Positions 1 through 12,691 of a stretch of 64,000 bases of DNA are shown in pieces. Both the position numbers and the translations under genes were made by a program. Location: the NCBI GenBank assembly GCA_003415625.1, contig PYIU01000004.1, positions 62,001-126,000 of the forward strand, in the 5' to 3' direction. The stretch's first letter is position 1; every line of letters starts with the position of its first letter. Origin of the DNA: Aquanectria penicillioides. Its lineage: Eukaryota; Ascomycota; Sordariomycetes; Hypocreales; Nectriaceae. The notes under the pieces were generated by a model. That model was given only the letters and a program-made list of their open reading frames with translations. It ran no database searches and was not told the DNA's origin.

Positions 1-459
1 ACTGCCCAATTGACTCCCACGTGATGGATCTCATAAACTCGCCAGGCAAGTCGTGGTGGGCGAGTCCCAGAAGGCTGCTTCACAGTCAAGGGAAGAGAAG
101 CCAAACACTGATCGATGGCGAGCACAGACTAACCCTTTGGAACCCAAAGGAGCAGGGGAGGACGGCTCAGAGACTGCCAACAATTCAACCATGATTGTGG
201 CCATGGCTGAAAATACACATAACGCCACCTTATTCTCGGGTCAAGGGGTGGTAGGTGTGGGCCGGGCCGGTGACAACTTCTTTCTGATTTGTGGGTTTAG
301 GAATTACATATAATACTGGTATTCCTCGCCGTCTTTCAACGTGGCTTGACTATGATAGGAATGCTGCAAATTCATAGGTAAAATTACAAGCCTAAAAGAG
401 GAGTGGAGAAATTCTATTTTTGAGATTTACCCAATTGCTATGAGTTTTTGTCTAGCCAA
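1..459. other. Left-edge intergenic stretch
   Basis: No gene recognised. Two overlapping short frames occur on opposite strands around 31-313, but neither shows a family motif. The part next to 460 probably holds the 3' untranslated region of the downstream minus-strand oxidoreductase. Confidence 0.4.
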
Positions 460-2443
460 TCAAGAATTTGCGTTTTTAATCAAGTCTGCAGCCTTTTCTC
501 CAATTGCAAATGCAGGCATCTGTGTGTGGCCACTGTTCAACGTGGGCATGATACTACAGTCCACGACCCGGAGACCCGTTACGCCCTTGACGAAAAGGTT
601 TTCATCCACTACGCTTTGTGGATCAGATGTCTTCCCCATAACGCAGGTACCAGCTGGGTGGTAGCCTTCAAAGACGCTGTTAGTAAAATGATGTTCACAG
701 GAGTGAAGGAACTTACATGTTGTTGCATTGGCCTTGACAAAATCTTTCCATTCATCTCTCGTCTTCAACAGATGGTGAGTGTCTTCAGGAGGCCAAGAAC
801 CTTTGACAATGTTTTTGGTGCCGGAGCCCTCCATAATTATCTCGTTTGCGAATGAGCAAGCCTCTGCTAACACCTCTAGATCGAGTGGGTTTGCGAGATA
901 ATTACAATCGACAATCGGGTTTACTGTAGCATCGGCTGTAGACAGGCTAACGGTCCCTCTAGATTGTGGGTGAAACAGCTCAGCTATGATGCCAAATGTA
1001 TGCTTCCCGTGTGTTGGGCGGTGGGTAAAGGCCTTTGGACCACCGTAGCTCTCCATTGTGAAAAGTTCAATGTTTGGCTGAGACAAAGTTGCTCCCATGG
1101 GATCACGGCCGGGCTTTCTTGGGCTGGATGTCCACAGTTCCGAGTCCTCCAGCCGGGAATCTAGTCGTGCATATGCAAAGGCGCCAAACGGAAAAGATGC
1201 CAATACGCCTGTCTTTTCCTCACTGTATTGCTTGAATGACTTCTCTAAGGCATTTGCATGAAATAAATGCGAGTCTCTTGTTAGGTCTGGATGGTCAGTT
1301 TCATAGAACAAATATACCGTCTAAATCTTTTGTTAGAAACCATCAGAGATGGAATTGGGTAACCAACCAGGTGATCCATGAGGTTCTTTCCAACAGCAGG
1401 AAGATCCACCACAACAGGGATACCATGTTTATCAAGCTCTGCCTTTGCACCGATTCCTGATCGGTTAAGAATAGCCGGGCTGCAATATGTGCCTCCGCTG
1501 ATAATGATCTCTTTTCGAGCTTTGAACTCGAGGACTGTGCCATTCGCCTGAATGGCCTGCACTCCCACGGCCCGAAGATTGTCTTTCGAAAATAGGACTT
1601 TGTCAACATAGGTTTCTGTCATTATGGTTAGATTTTCTCTCTTAGACCCTGTTATGTAGTCGGCGCTTGTCGTTCTTTGGCCACCGAAGGTGGTCCTGGT
1701 TGCTTGACCGCAACCATGAGAGCTCATGCCATGGGTAAACATGTCATCATCTTGTGCGAGCCCCTTTGATACCATAGAATCCAGAATCAATTTTGAAATT
1801 GGGAACAATTCCAGAGGTTCAGTACGGATTGGTCCAGCCGTACCGTGCGATGCTTCAGAGGCTTTAAACCATGGCTTGGAATGGAATGTTTCGGCCTGTC
1901 CAGGCACGCGTTAAATTCAATATGAAAGATGTAGGTTTTGAATGACAGAAATCCCTACCTTCGCCATGTAGCCGAAAACATCATCGCCACTCCATCCAGA
2001 TAAACCCCAATCATCATAATCTTGCTTGGTTCCCCTCACGCACAATGTTGCGTTGGCGGCCGACGAACCGCCAAGAAGCTTGCCCCTTGTTAGATTGACT
2101 TGCCTTTGATCAGCCGCGGGAGATTTCTCGGAAACAATGCCCCAATCATATTCCGAGTCAAGTAAGCGAGTCCAACTTGATAAAGCTGTCAATCAAGATA
2201 TCAAAACATAGGATGGAGTAGCCTCACTGACCCTCCAGGCATATGTGAGATACCCACATTCTCGTTGTGCTTTCCGGCTTCCACAACGAGCACTGTAACG
2301 TTAGGGTCCTCGGTAAGTCGACCGGCGACAACACACCCTGAGGTTCCTCCACTGATTGCGGATTTTGTGATCAGCACTAGGCGAAAAGATGAGAAAGCTT
2401 GAATTCACAGCTCTTACCCACAGATAATGTAGTCATACTCCAT
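460..2443 (-). CDS. GMC-family FAD oxidoreductase
   Basis: A glucose-methanol-choline oxidoreductase, which oxidises an alcohol or aldehyde using FAD. The splice model has five exons: 2443-2418, 2351-2232, 2175-1959, 1895-1368 and 1320-460. It sums to 1752 nt, or 583 residues, which is normal for the family. Seen directly: the N-terminal Rossmann motif CGGGTSGCVVAGRL is split by the first intron. The GMC signature RGKLLGGSSAANA lies in exon 3. The C-terminal region carries the HPAGTCVMG block and the NSGHTQMPAFAIGEKAADLI tail with the conserved catalytic His and Asn positions. No signal peptide is visible, since the protein starts MEYDYIICG, so a cytosolic or peroxisomal site is likely. The first exon is only 26 nt, and the ATG is the only one that joins to the FAD motif. 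The substrate cannot be told from sequence. Confidence 0.88.
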
Positions 2444-3473
2444 TGTGACGTTGATTGATCGCGTGCAACTGCTTTGATGCTCGTGTTTGCTTAAAACCAA
2501 AGGACGGGACAAAATCTTAAATCTTCCGATCTCGTCCAAGTTTGGAGGATTTTCTATTCTTTTTCAAGCCAGCATAGCCAACATGCATCAGATTGTCTGA
2601 GCCCTCAACACAAACTTTCCTGCAGGAGGCTGACGAATAATCTCCAGTTCTGTTGGCGGATCCTGACATAGAGGCAAACAAATAGCAGATGCACATCCCC
2701 ATGTCTAAGTAAGCAGCTCAAACAGTTCTCAATAGGCTGAGCCTGGCTTGAGGGATTTTTTTTTTGACCGCGCTAAAAGATGATAGCTCAGCCACTTGTT
2801 GGAGGGTCAATGATGCAAATCAGGCAACCAACGACGTTCGGAAGTATTACTCAGCCTTGTGTACTGTACTTGCTTTGCTCGCACTAAGCCGGCAATACTC
2901 CCATCGAAAGGTGTACCATGTCATCTTCTGTAGAACTAGTCACGCATTAGTGCAACTCTTACCGGAGGCTGGTGCGCATTTGCCGTTTCAACTACCCCTC
3001 ACCACATTCAACTTGGCGACGCCCTTGTGCCTCGATCATCATGTACTAAATGTGTGGCTGCATGTCTCGGTTGCATCATGATTGAGCGTTCAAACTTATG
3101 AAAATTGATTGGTGATAGGTTATTTCAACAATGCGAAGTCGGCTGAGTGGCGGTTTCAGCATTCTCAAAGGAAAATTGTACAACCTCAAGTGTTTCAATC
3201 GGGCCAGTATTCCAGCCGCCTTCATCCAACTACCTCTGAGAATTCAATGACTGTTCCATCAACACACACCGTCATCATCAATTCGGGAGCTAATGGATAA
3301 TGTTTCAATGTTTCATTATGGAGTTAAGTGTTGTGAAGATTTCCTTGTTTTAGCACTTGCTGAATGACAAATTTGTTGAGGCGCTGGGAATGTTGTTGGC
3401 TTATTCTCGCTTCTATGTTCGAATGTATAGAGGAAGACTAATTTCCTTCCCTTCTCGATTCTAGCATAGCACA
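2444..3473. other. Intergenic region upstream of the GMC gene
   Basis: About 1 kb without a recognisable gene. It should contain the promoter of the minus-strand GMC gene. A T9 run lies near 2756-2765. Several short frames are present, without motifs. Confidence 0.4.
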
Positions 3474-4260
3474 TTACTTTGCTTCAACCACTTTTGTATT
3501 CTTCTTTAGAAGCCTTGTATACCTCTTGTAAAATGTGGTAGGTTCAACGCTCGCCAAGAGAATACCAGGAAAACAATGTGGGAGACCTGAGTAAGCGTGC
3601 ATTTCAACATCAACGCCCATGGCTTCTAAGGCTTCAGCGTGCCTAAATCTATTATCACGTAAAATGTCAAAACCTGCGCATTGAATGACTGAGGTGCAAA
3701 AGTTCATTGATTAGTTCAAAGTTCTTGAGATGAAATGAGTGTAACGGGTTGGAAGCGTCTTGTGACAGGAACTCACAAGCAGGGGTGAGGCCTTTGTGGG
3801 AATTTGTTAGTAGAGGACAATGATGAAAGTCAAGTTCGAGGGTTATCAAATATGCGTTGTAAAACGCTTCCATCCTTGGGGTGCTCAGCACGTAGTTATC
3901 CAAATTCTGGATGTAGCTGTCAAATTCATACTTTTCTTTCGGAAAGCAATTGGGATGACAGAGGGGAGGGAAGTGGAGGACTTGAGCGATTATCTCAGTG
4001 ATGCCTTTATCTCTACACTCGATTGCAAGTGCTGTAGCCTGCCCCAAGAGACCAGATTAGTCATTGTTGAAAATAACGGGACAGATGAATACGTACAAGA
4101 TTGGCGCCTGCGCTGCTTCCACTGAGAAGAATCTCTTGTGGGTTGACACTCGGAGCTTTTGCATTCATTTTGCACTAGACTAAAAATTAGCAAGGGGTCT
4201 AAATCTCAAATCAAGCACAGTAAACGCCCGTGTTTCATCATCTAGGGATTAGTTAAACTA
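3474..4260 (-). pseudogene. Alpha/beta-hydrolase (lipase/esterase fold-3), 5'-truncated
   Basis: The C-terminal half of a serine hydrolase of the HSL/arylesterase type. The nucleophile elbow GSSAG is at about 4110-4125. A 57-nt intron (GTACGT..GGGGCAG) follows. The acid is in CAGFDILRD and the catalytic His in GLPHCFP near 3590. The frame ends at 3474 with a normal tail. Upstream, the piece FTVLDLRFRPLA (about 4205-4240) resembles the DYRLAPE region of the family, but it is bounded by stops. The N-terminal HGG oxyanion motif could not be found. It looks like a gene that lost its 5' end near the edge of the AT-rich island. An undetected extra 5' exon is the alternative. Confidence 0.6.
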
Positions 4261-4379
4261 TCCAAAAAGTGATTTCTACCTCTAACTTCTATAGTCTAGT
4301 AACATTCGGGAGCTTCTTCTATGAAGTTATCAAAGAAGCTTTTCCCTTGTCACTTCTGTAGGCGTAGCTCGAAGTAAAT

Positions 4380-5100
4380 CCTCCTAAGATGACTGCGGCT
4401 CCAAGCGCTCCACCTCACGCGTTGATTGCCAATACACCATTCCATGCCTGTATATCTCTCAGAATGTACCTGGTCTATGATCTGCATCTTGAAACTTATC
4501 CTTCTCAATGACATCGCCTAGGGCTGACAACCCCCTTGCAGAATTATGGTAAACCTTATACATGCGGCTTTTCTCCAAAAGCTCCGTGACAAAGGCTTCT
4601 GCAGCTTACCCCCTTTCGACATCTAATTCATTAAACGGAGTTGAGAAGAGCTCGGCTTGCTTGTATCCGTCATAATCCGTCCTAATAGAGCCCAGAATTC
4701 TGTTTTCAACCCCTTATGCTAAAAGAACTTTGTTTTCGAAGACATCCCGTCCATTCCATCCAGTACCAATGTCAAGAAAGTTTCTTGTGCGATCTCCAAT
4801 AAGCATCTAAGCCATATAGCCGCTCATCTCTTTGACCTTGTCGAAAAGTCCCAATCTGACATACCTTTAGCCAGTCCAATATCCTGAACTAAGGCGGGGT
4901 CATGGAAACTATCTGCATTGGTGTGACCCTTCCACAGTTCTTTATAGCAGTTGTGCCAATTCTTGATGGGATGCATTCTCTTCTTGCGGTCACCATGTAA
5001 TTGCTAAAGCTACCGCATTTCTTTCTGATCTGGCCTGTAATAAAACCTGACACCAGCCCAAGTCCTGGCGTGCCGTAAGCAAAGCTTCACGAGCCCCTCG
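4380..5100 (-). pseudogene. Decayed coding stretch of unknown family
   Basis: Base composition is still gene-like, and several protein-like fragments can be read on the minus strand, for example LWKGHTNADSFHDPALVQDI near 4890-4960 and RNFLDIGTGWNGRDVFE near 4740-4790. They are broken by in-frame TAG/TAA codons and frame changes. I do not recognise the family. The position, directly against the AT-rich island, fits mutational decay spreading from the repeat. No function is claimed. Confidence 0.35.
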
Positions 5101-5179
5101 GCCGGCGGAATAACTACAAATCCAACACACACAACACCACAGCATCATTAGTTATCACCACCACACAACACCCCCCCCC

Positions 5180-5241
5180 CTTTCGCCTCCGGCGGCCCTC
5201 CAGGGGCGCTGCTGCGGGCCCTCCTTGCCTTCGGCTCGATT
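5180..5241 (+). repeat. GC-rich 62-bp direct repeat, left copy
   Basis: GC-rich block at the left margin of the AT-rich island. It matches 12301-12362 in the same orientation at 52 of 62 positions without gaps. All ten differences are C/T or G/A transitions. It contains an imperfect hairpin around the CCCTCCAGGGG core. It is preceded by a C10 run. Confidence 0.85.
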
Positions 5242-8200
5242 ATCCATATCCAATAGATATACAGTTCTTGCTGGAATATATATTCCTCCATTATATATGC
5301 CATTAGCCGCTAGTATATGCATTTGCACACACTAATAGCAATAGCAGCTTCAATAATAATAAAAAAATAAAAAAAAAGTCCCTTAAGGTAAAATTAAACT
5401 TTAGCCTTAATAAATTTTATTAATATTGTATTTAAAATAATATTTATATAATTTAAAAACCTTTTTTATTAGTAAAGTAATTTATATTAAAGATGCTATT
5501 TAATTATACTTTACCTTTAGTATCTATATAGCATTATAACCTTTATAATAGCAATAATACTTTAATTTAGTAGCTTTATTCTCTATAAAGAGAATAAAAA
5601 GATATATTAGTAAAAACTTAAAGCCTATAGCTATTAATAGGCAGTAGGCTAGGCCTTTATGGCCTTTATTATCTATTTTATAACCCTTTAACTATAGAAT
5701 AAAAAATCTAAATAGGTTTTTTCTTTTATTGCTTACTATAAAGCAATATCTTTTAGCATTAAGATTAAATAGCTTTATTAATTAATAGAAATAGCTATTT
5801 TAACTTTTTAAGAAAAGGTGCTTATAGTTAAAGGCCAAATAACCAATATATAGATTAATAGTATAAATTAGCAGTCTATAACTATTGCACTATTATACAT
5901 TAAATCTCTCTAATTATTATTACAATAAGGAATTCAATCTTAACCTATATAGCTATTGCCTAAATAGTTATATAAGCATAGCAATAAAGTTAGTATTATA
6001 GTTAATTAATTAAGTTATTCTATAGTAAAGATATATATATTGCGCCTATCCCTTAATATCTCTATTAATGCCTGCAATTTTAACTTAATATAATACTAGC
6101 AGTAATATTAGTATACATTAGTTATAGTATTATAACTTTTCTTTTTAGGGGTAAGACTGGCTTTAAGTATTATAACTATAGATTAAGGAATAGAAATTAA
6201 TAATACTAATTTTAGTATTATAATTTCTTACTTAAGTTATAAGATTGGCTTTTAGTATTAAAGATTAAGGATTAATAAGGCTAGCTTATAGTATTAAATG
6301 CATTATATATAAGATATTAAGGCTAGATGACTTAAGGCTGCTAGCATTTTGCATCTTAAGCTTATGCATTAAAATTGCTAATAGAATAGCTAGTAATATT
6401 AGGTAAGTTAAATGTAGCATTAAATATAATGCCTTAAAGAGTTTTAACTTAAGAGATAGTAATATATATAAGGCTAGTCTAAAAGTTATACTAAAAAATA
6501 TTAGCAATAGCATAATTTAAAGTAATGCCTTAAGATTTATAGACTATAATGCTATAAGTAATAGTTAAGGGGAATTAGATTTAAAAGCATAAGGCTATTC
6601 CTTTAATAAAGTTATAAGTTAAACAAAAGATCAAAAGTACATTATAAAGTTGCTTATTCTTAAAGTAAGGAGGCCTAAAATACTTATTAAATTGCACTAT
6701 AATAAAGAATAGAGGTTAAGTTTAAGGATCCTTAATATCTACAGCCTAAGAAAAGTTATATATATTACCTATAGCACTATTAATAAAACTAACTAAAGTC
6801 TATAGGTTTTCGGTTAATATAACCCTAGCGCTAATATAAAGAGCTAATTTATTATAAAGATTTCTAATTATAAAAGAGTTAGCTTTAGTAGCTTTAGGAC
6901 TAAAGTTAAAGGCAATAACTTAAATATAAAGAATATAAAGATATTTTATATATTTAGTATTATACTTTTTAACTTAGGCATTAGTTAGGTAGATTTAAAC
7001 TACTATATTAAAAGCCTTAACCTTATGGAATGTTAAGGATAACTAAATATAGCTATAAAGAAGTCTTTAATAATTAAGAGATAGCTTAATAAGTTAAAGA
7101 CCTTTAAGGGCAATATAGAAAGCAGTTTAGTTATTGCCTTATTGCTATATAATTTAATTTAATATAATAGTACAATTAAACTAATGGTATGTAAGTTAGC
7201 CCTTAATATTAAGAGTTAACTTTAATATAGTAATAGTATATAATGGCTTCTCTATAACTAAAGGTAATTAATAGAAGTCTTCTAGAAGAAAAATGCTATA
7301 GCTACTAAAGAATTTATCTTAATGCTTTAAGAAGATTTAATAAAGGCAATTATTAATATAATTTAATAAGCAAAGCCTAATTATAGACTTTTTATTAATA
7401 ATAAAGTATTAAATTAAATAAAGCTTAGCCTAAAGGTTAGAGGTCTTACTAAATGTAAGTAATAGTAATTTTATTAGGTTCTTAAAAATTAATAGGCATA
7501 AAAGAGAGTAAAGTATTATACTATTAATAGAGTTAGTAGTAATGCTAATAGAAGTGGCTTTTGCAATAATAGGAATACTAAAGAAGAGCTATTAAAGATG
7601 CACTATAATGGCTTAAATAAAAAAAGACTTATTAATGCTACCTTAACTATTAACTTAAAGGAGAAGCTATAGCGGATCTAATGCATTATTATTAAGAAAG
7701 TCTTAAAAATAGAATATAAAGGTATTAAAAATAAAGCACTATTTTATATTAAGGCAATTAAAAATGCTATTAAAGATATCTTACTTAACTTTATTAGTAT
7801 ATATTGCCTTATAGAGCTTTTAGAAATCTATATTATTTAATAGAAGATTAGAATACTTGCTAATATAAATAGATTAATTATATGCTAAATTAATATTTTA
7901 ATTACTAAAAAGCTTAATATCTTTAGTCTTAATACTATAGGTAGATAACTTTTATATAAAGGCATTCTACTCTTCTATTATAATTCCTTCTTTATTAAAC
8001 TTTAAGTTAGGCTTAAACTTATTAAAAAGAGTAGGCAGTAAATTAATATAGTAATTATTAAAATAGGCATTAAAATAGATAGTAATGTAATATTAATATG
8101 CTTTAGTAAAGGTATTAAACTTAATATCTTTAACCTACTTTAATTCTTTTAAATTGCAATAATAATAATAGAGTATAAGCTTAATATAATAGAAGTCTTT

Positions 8201-11200
8201 ATATTAAGGATAGTTTAAATTATTACTATATTATAGAAAATAATAAAGGACTTTTAGTTTTGTATATAGAAATAAATAGAATAGTCTATAAAAGAAGTTA
8301 ATAGTAGTAAGAAATTAAAAATAGATTAAGTCTATTTAATTAGCCTTATAACTAAAATACTTTTTATAAAGTAAGCTTATACTATAAATATTAGTACCTT
8401 TAATAGCAAGAGATTGCTCTAGCTAATAAGGCCTATAGTTATAGTTTTAAATAACTTAAATGCCTTACTGTAATAAAAGGTTAAGGAGAATATAGTTAAT
8501 CTTTATTATAGATTAATCTTACTTAATAGTAAGTTTATTTATAAACTTAGCCACTAAATTAAGAAGACTACTACTATTATTAATCTTAGGCAGAATATCC
8601 TTAGTAATATTGCAATAACTTTTAGTCTTAACTTTAGCCTTATTGCAGTATTTAGCAATATAGTTAATAACTGTATATATAGATATACATAAAGAAATAT
8701 TATAATTTATTAGTTAACTTAAGGCAAAAGTGCAATTATAGTTAGTAAAAAGAGTATTATTTTGTATACTATTATAGATAAGGTATTAGGGGTTTAATTA
8801 ATAAGTAATAATAGCATTTAAGTAAAGCTTATAGGGGTAGTAAAAGCAATAGAATCGATTATTAAAGAGGTTACTATTTGCTAGTTTCTAGCAGTAAAGA
8901 TAGTAGTTCTTAATGCATTAATAATATTAAACTTAATTAATTACCTTTAAGAGAGCTTAAAATATAGATTAATTACTTATAATAATTAAAGGATTAGCAT
9001 TACCTTAATATATCTATTAAGAAGGTTTAGAATTGCAGGCAGTTATATAAAGCGCCTAAAACTAAAGAAACCTTTGCCTATTTTTAATAAAATATAGGTC
9101 TATTAATAGGCTTCTATCTATCTAAAAGAGACTATAAGCATAAGTGCTACTTTAGGCTTGCTATTTATAGTGAAACTAATAGTCTATAATATTGAATTTA
9201 GGCTTTAAAACTTAATTAAGGAATGTAATGTATTAATAGTAAAAGTAATAGGCAATAATATAAGGATTGTTATATAAATTAAAACTAGTAATTATTAGCC
9301 TTACTTAATAATTAGTAACTTTTTAATTATAAAAATAAAGTATATGCATTTATAGACTCTTTTAGTAAAGATTAGCTATAGATAGGGTAATAAAGGATAA
9401 AGAACAGTTTAATCTATAGATATAAGCCTTAAGCTAAGACCTTTAACTACCCTAAAAGGGATAAGTGCCTTATAAACTGCTTAAGTGGTAAATAATAGAG
9501 TTAAAAAGGGCTTAAGATTCTAAAGTGTTATCTATAAAGGCAGCCTAAATATTATTAATGCTAATAGGGTATTGATTTCCCTTCTACCTAATAAAGAAAG
9601 TGCTTTTAATATTGATTTATTAGTGCATTAAGGTATTAAAAACAATATATTAAAAGTAAGGATAATATATAAAGCAACTATTATATTACTTAAAGGTATA
9701 TTTAATATAATTGCTATATTTAATTGTTTGTTGCCTTAAGGTAATAAAATTAGCCTTACCTTAAGGATAAAGTATAGGAAATGCTAGTAAGAGAAGAGCC
9801 TATAAGCAATTAAACTTATTAAGAGGCATAAATTAAATGTTTGGCAATTTAATATATAGCTGCACTTCTTAAAGAGGGATTCATTTAGTAGGATTAATAG
9901 GATCGCCCTCTAAATAATCTTAAAGGTAAGCTAAGTCTGCCTAAGCAGCAATAAAGTTTGGTATAGCAGCTGCATTAAAGTTATCTAAATTATATATATT
10001 CTTATTAATAGGATTATCTTTAATATTAATTTTATTAATTACCTTATTAAGGAAGGAGCTAAAGATATTATTATTAAATAATAGTTAGCTAAGGCAATGC
10101 TTATTAATTAAAATATTATAATATTTTAAATAATAATATTTAAGGTACTAAAGCTATACTTAAATATTAGCTTGCCTTACTTAAAATTAACTGCAAAACT
10201 AATATATAAAGTAAGGGCAATCTATAGCATTTTAAGGATAAAGAATAAAAATATCTAGCTTAAGTAGCAGTAAAGGCAGCTATAAGTATATACTTTTTAT
10301 ATTTTAAAAGAAGTTAATAATATGCCTAAAGTACTTATATTGCTAACTATAATACTAAAAGACCTATATATAGATGTAAATATAAGCAATAAGCATCTCT
10401 TCTATTTATAATAGCTAAGGAAGGTGCCTAAAAACATTACTAAAGTTAAGATCATTCTCTCTTAAGAAGAAAAAGGGTATATTTTAGGCTCTATTGCTAT
10501 CTTAATAATAGCAAATACAATATATATTAAAATAAAGACTTAAATTAAACCATTTATTCTTGCAGTAAGTGTAGAACTCTATAATTTAGTTAAAAAGATT
10601 AAATTGCCACTCTTAAAGAAGTTAGCAATTGCAATCTCTAAAAGCAAGCTGTATAAAATCTCTATTAAATTTTAAATTATAATTAATAGAATAAGATTAT
10701 TTCTCTATAGCCTTTAAACTAAATTAGCTAAATTAGTAAAACTAAAGGCAATATAGACTAAAAGGTATAGATAACCTAAATCTATTGCTAGATATACTTA
10801 TACTAAATAAAGGCTTTAGTATTAAAGCCTTTAAAGCTTTTATTAAAGAGTGGCAAGTAATGCAGTATATTTGCTTATTGCTAATAAAGGTAATAAACTA
10901 AATGCAAGAGAATAGCTATAAGTATATTAAGTATATCTATTGCTTTTTATTATAATTATAATTATTATTATAGTTAATTATATAATAATAGTAAAAGATT
11001 AAAATAGGATTTTAATCTATAATTAATTAAAAAATATTATATTATAAATAAATAAAAAAATTATCCTTAAACTTATATATTAAAGTCTATAATAATAATA
11101 AGTCTAGTCTAAAGGTTAATAAAGACAATAAAAGATTGAAAGTATATAGAGTTAAATTAAGCTCTTCTTTAGCTTAATACTATATACAATAATTATAATA

Positions 11201-12300
11201 GATTTAAACCTAAAGAATTAATTAATTAATATTAATATTAATAAAGTGCTAGTCTTACTTACTTGCTTATAATAGGCATATATATAGTAAGGAGTATTAT
11301 TAGGATTTTTGCTATAATAGAAAAGATAAAAAGTTAACTAAAATACTGCCTATAAAGCTGCCTAACTAATAGCATAAATGCATTCTTTAGATAATTATAG
11401 CAATAGAGTTAAAGTAATAAATCAATAAAAATTAAAAAAGGGATCTATAATATAAGATTAAATAAAAGTAATTAAAGTATATAGATTTAATTAAGGATAA
11501 ATAGAAGATTAAGGTTAATTTATCTTTCTATCTTTTTTATTAATAGTAAAATTTTATATTGCTTGTAATATATTGCTTACTTAATATACCTAAAAAAAAG
11601 TTAGTTTTATAAAATAAAAATAGAAAAGGATTAAGAAAATATAAAACTAACTATTTAAAATTAATTGCTATAATATACCTAACACTTTATAGTTTATTTT
11701 AATAGATCTTAAATATTAATAAATTTATTATTAGGCTTTATCTATTTACAATAAGTATACTAATAAAGCAATAAGGGATTAAAAAGAAAGGGATTAAAAG
11801 CTTATCTTCTATTAAGGGGATATAGCTACTATAAAGCAGTAGATAATACTATCTCTATATGCTTTATGCTAAAAAAAAGCCTTAATTAAAGAGATTAATA
11901 AATAAAGAGATAGAATTAAAATAAAAAAAAGGATTTAATAGATTAATATATTTTAATAGATTAAAAGTAAATTTATATTAAATTATATTATAGTATTATA
12001 GTATTATAGTATTATAGAGATAGATTTTTAGTATAGTAAGCTATAGGGTTTAGTATACCTTAATTAATAGCCTTAAGGTTTAAGCCATTTTAATTTATAA
12101 AAACTATCCTACTATTTTTAATTAAAGGAATAAAGATAAGTTTATTCTAAGATCTTTAATACTATATAAATATTTAAATAGATTTAATTTAAATACAATT
12201 CTTACAATAATTATTTTTAATTTTTATAGAAATAGATTAACTTTACCCTCTAAAAGGGCCTATAGCCAGCCTATGCCTATAGTGCCTTTTGCCTATAGCG
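5242..12300. repeat. RIP-degraded AT-rich island, about 7 kb
   Basis: Abrupt switch to very AT-rich sequence dominated by TA-containing words. There are stop codons throughout all frames and no coding signal; the longest open frame (6286-6513, minus) is low-complexity. In lines inspected by eye, the surviving C residues mostly follow a G, and CpA survives mainly as GCA. This is the expected product of heavy C-to-T mutation on both strands by repeat-induced point mutation, or an equivalent process. The original element can no longer be identified. The matched GC-rich repeats at both ends suggest it was one insertion unit. Confidence 0.8.
11991..12017. repeat. Short tandem repeat, TAGTATTA unit
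   Basis: Just over three perfect copies of an 8-nt unit inside the AT-rich island. Probably a simple repeat without a function of its own. Confidence 0.7.
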
Positions 12301-12362
12301 CTTTTGCCTCTAGCAGCCCTCTAGGGGCGCTGCCGCAGGCCCTTCTTGCCTTTAGCTCGATT
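12301..12362 (+). repeat. GC-rich 62-bp direct repeat, right copy
   Basis: Partner of 5180-5241 at the right margin of the AT-rich island, same orientation. Nine of the ten differing positions carry the A/T state here and G/C in the left copy, so this copy has taken more RIP-type hits. Immediately upstream (about 12263-12312) a 15-nt unit related to GCCTATAGCGCTTTT recurs two to three times. Confidence 0.85.
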
Positions 12363-12373
12363 TTGATTACAAT

Positions 12374-12691
12374 TTGGTTTATCTTTGGGTAAATGCAAAA
12401 GCGGTATCCACTAGCAGAAAAACACCATTCAACCAATTGCCGTTAGTGTGGCGGGTGATTGTAGTGGCTCAATTGCTTAGTTATATATATGACCTCTTAT
12501 TAGAAGAAGCAAAGCTGGAAGGTGCCGACCCTTATGGGATCTTGCCCTTCTATTCAGCTTTGCTTAATGATCCGAGCCGCCATCTCGTAGGGGGAATCTG
12601 GAGCGGCAAGAGCATCCCAAAACAGCTTGTCATGATGTCTGTGCCATATGTTTCCGACCTCCGTCTAGACGTCTCCATAGTCAAAGAGTAG
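12374..12691 (+). pseudogene. Open fragment of unknown family abutting the island
   Basis: A 105-codon open frame with good protein-like composition (for example WRVIVVAQLLSYIYDLLLEE, then PYGILPFYSALLNDPSRHLV). It has no ATG at its beginning: the first codon is TTG, and the frame runs straight out of the right GC-rich repeat. It may be the 3' remainder of a gene cut by the insertion, or a chance frame. Family not recognised. Confidence 0.3.

Noticed and set aside
6286..6513. Minus-strand ORF inside the AT-rich island
   Set aside because: Low-complexity Leu/Ile/Lys composition produced by TA-rich DNA; no coding features.
5180..12362. LTR retrotransposon interpretation of the island
   Set aside because: The shared ends are only about 62 bp, lack TG..CA borders, and no reverse transcriptase or integrase trace can be read inside; class left undecided.
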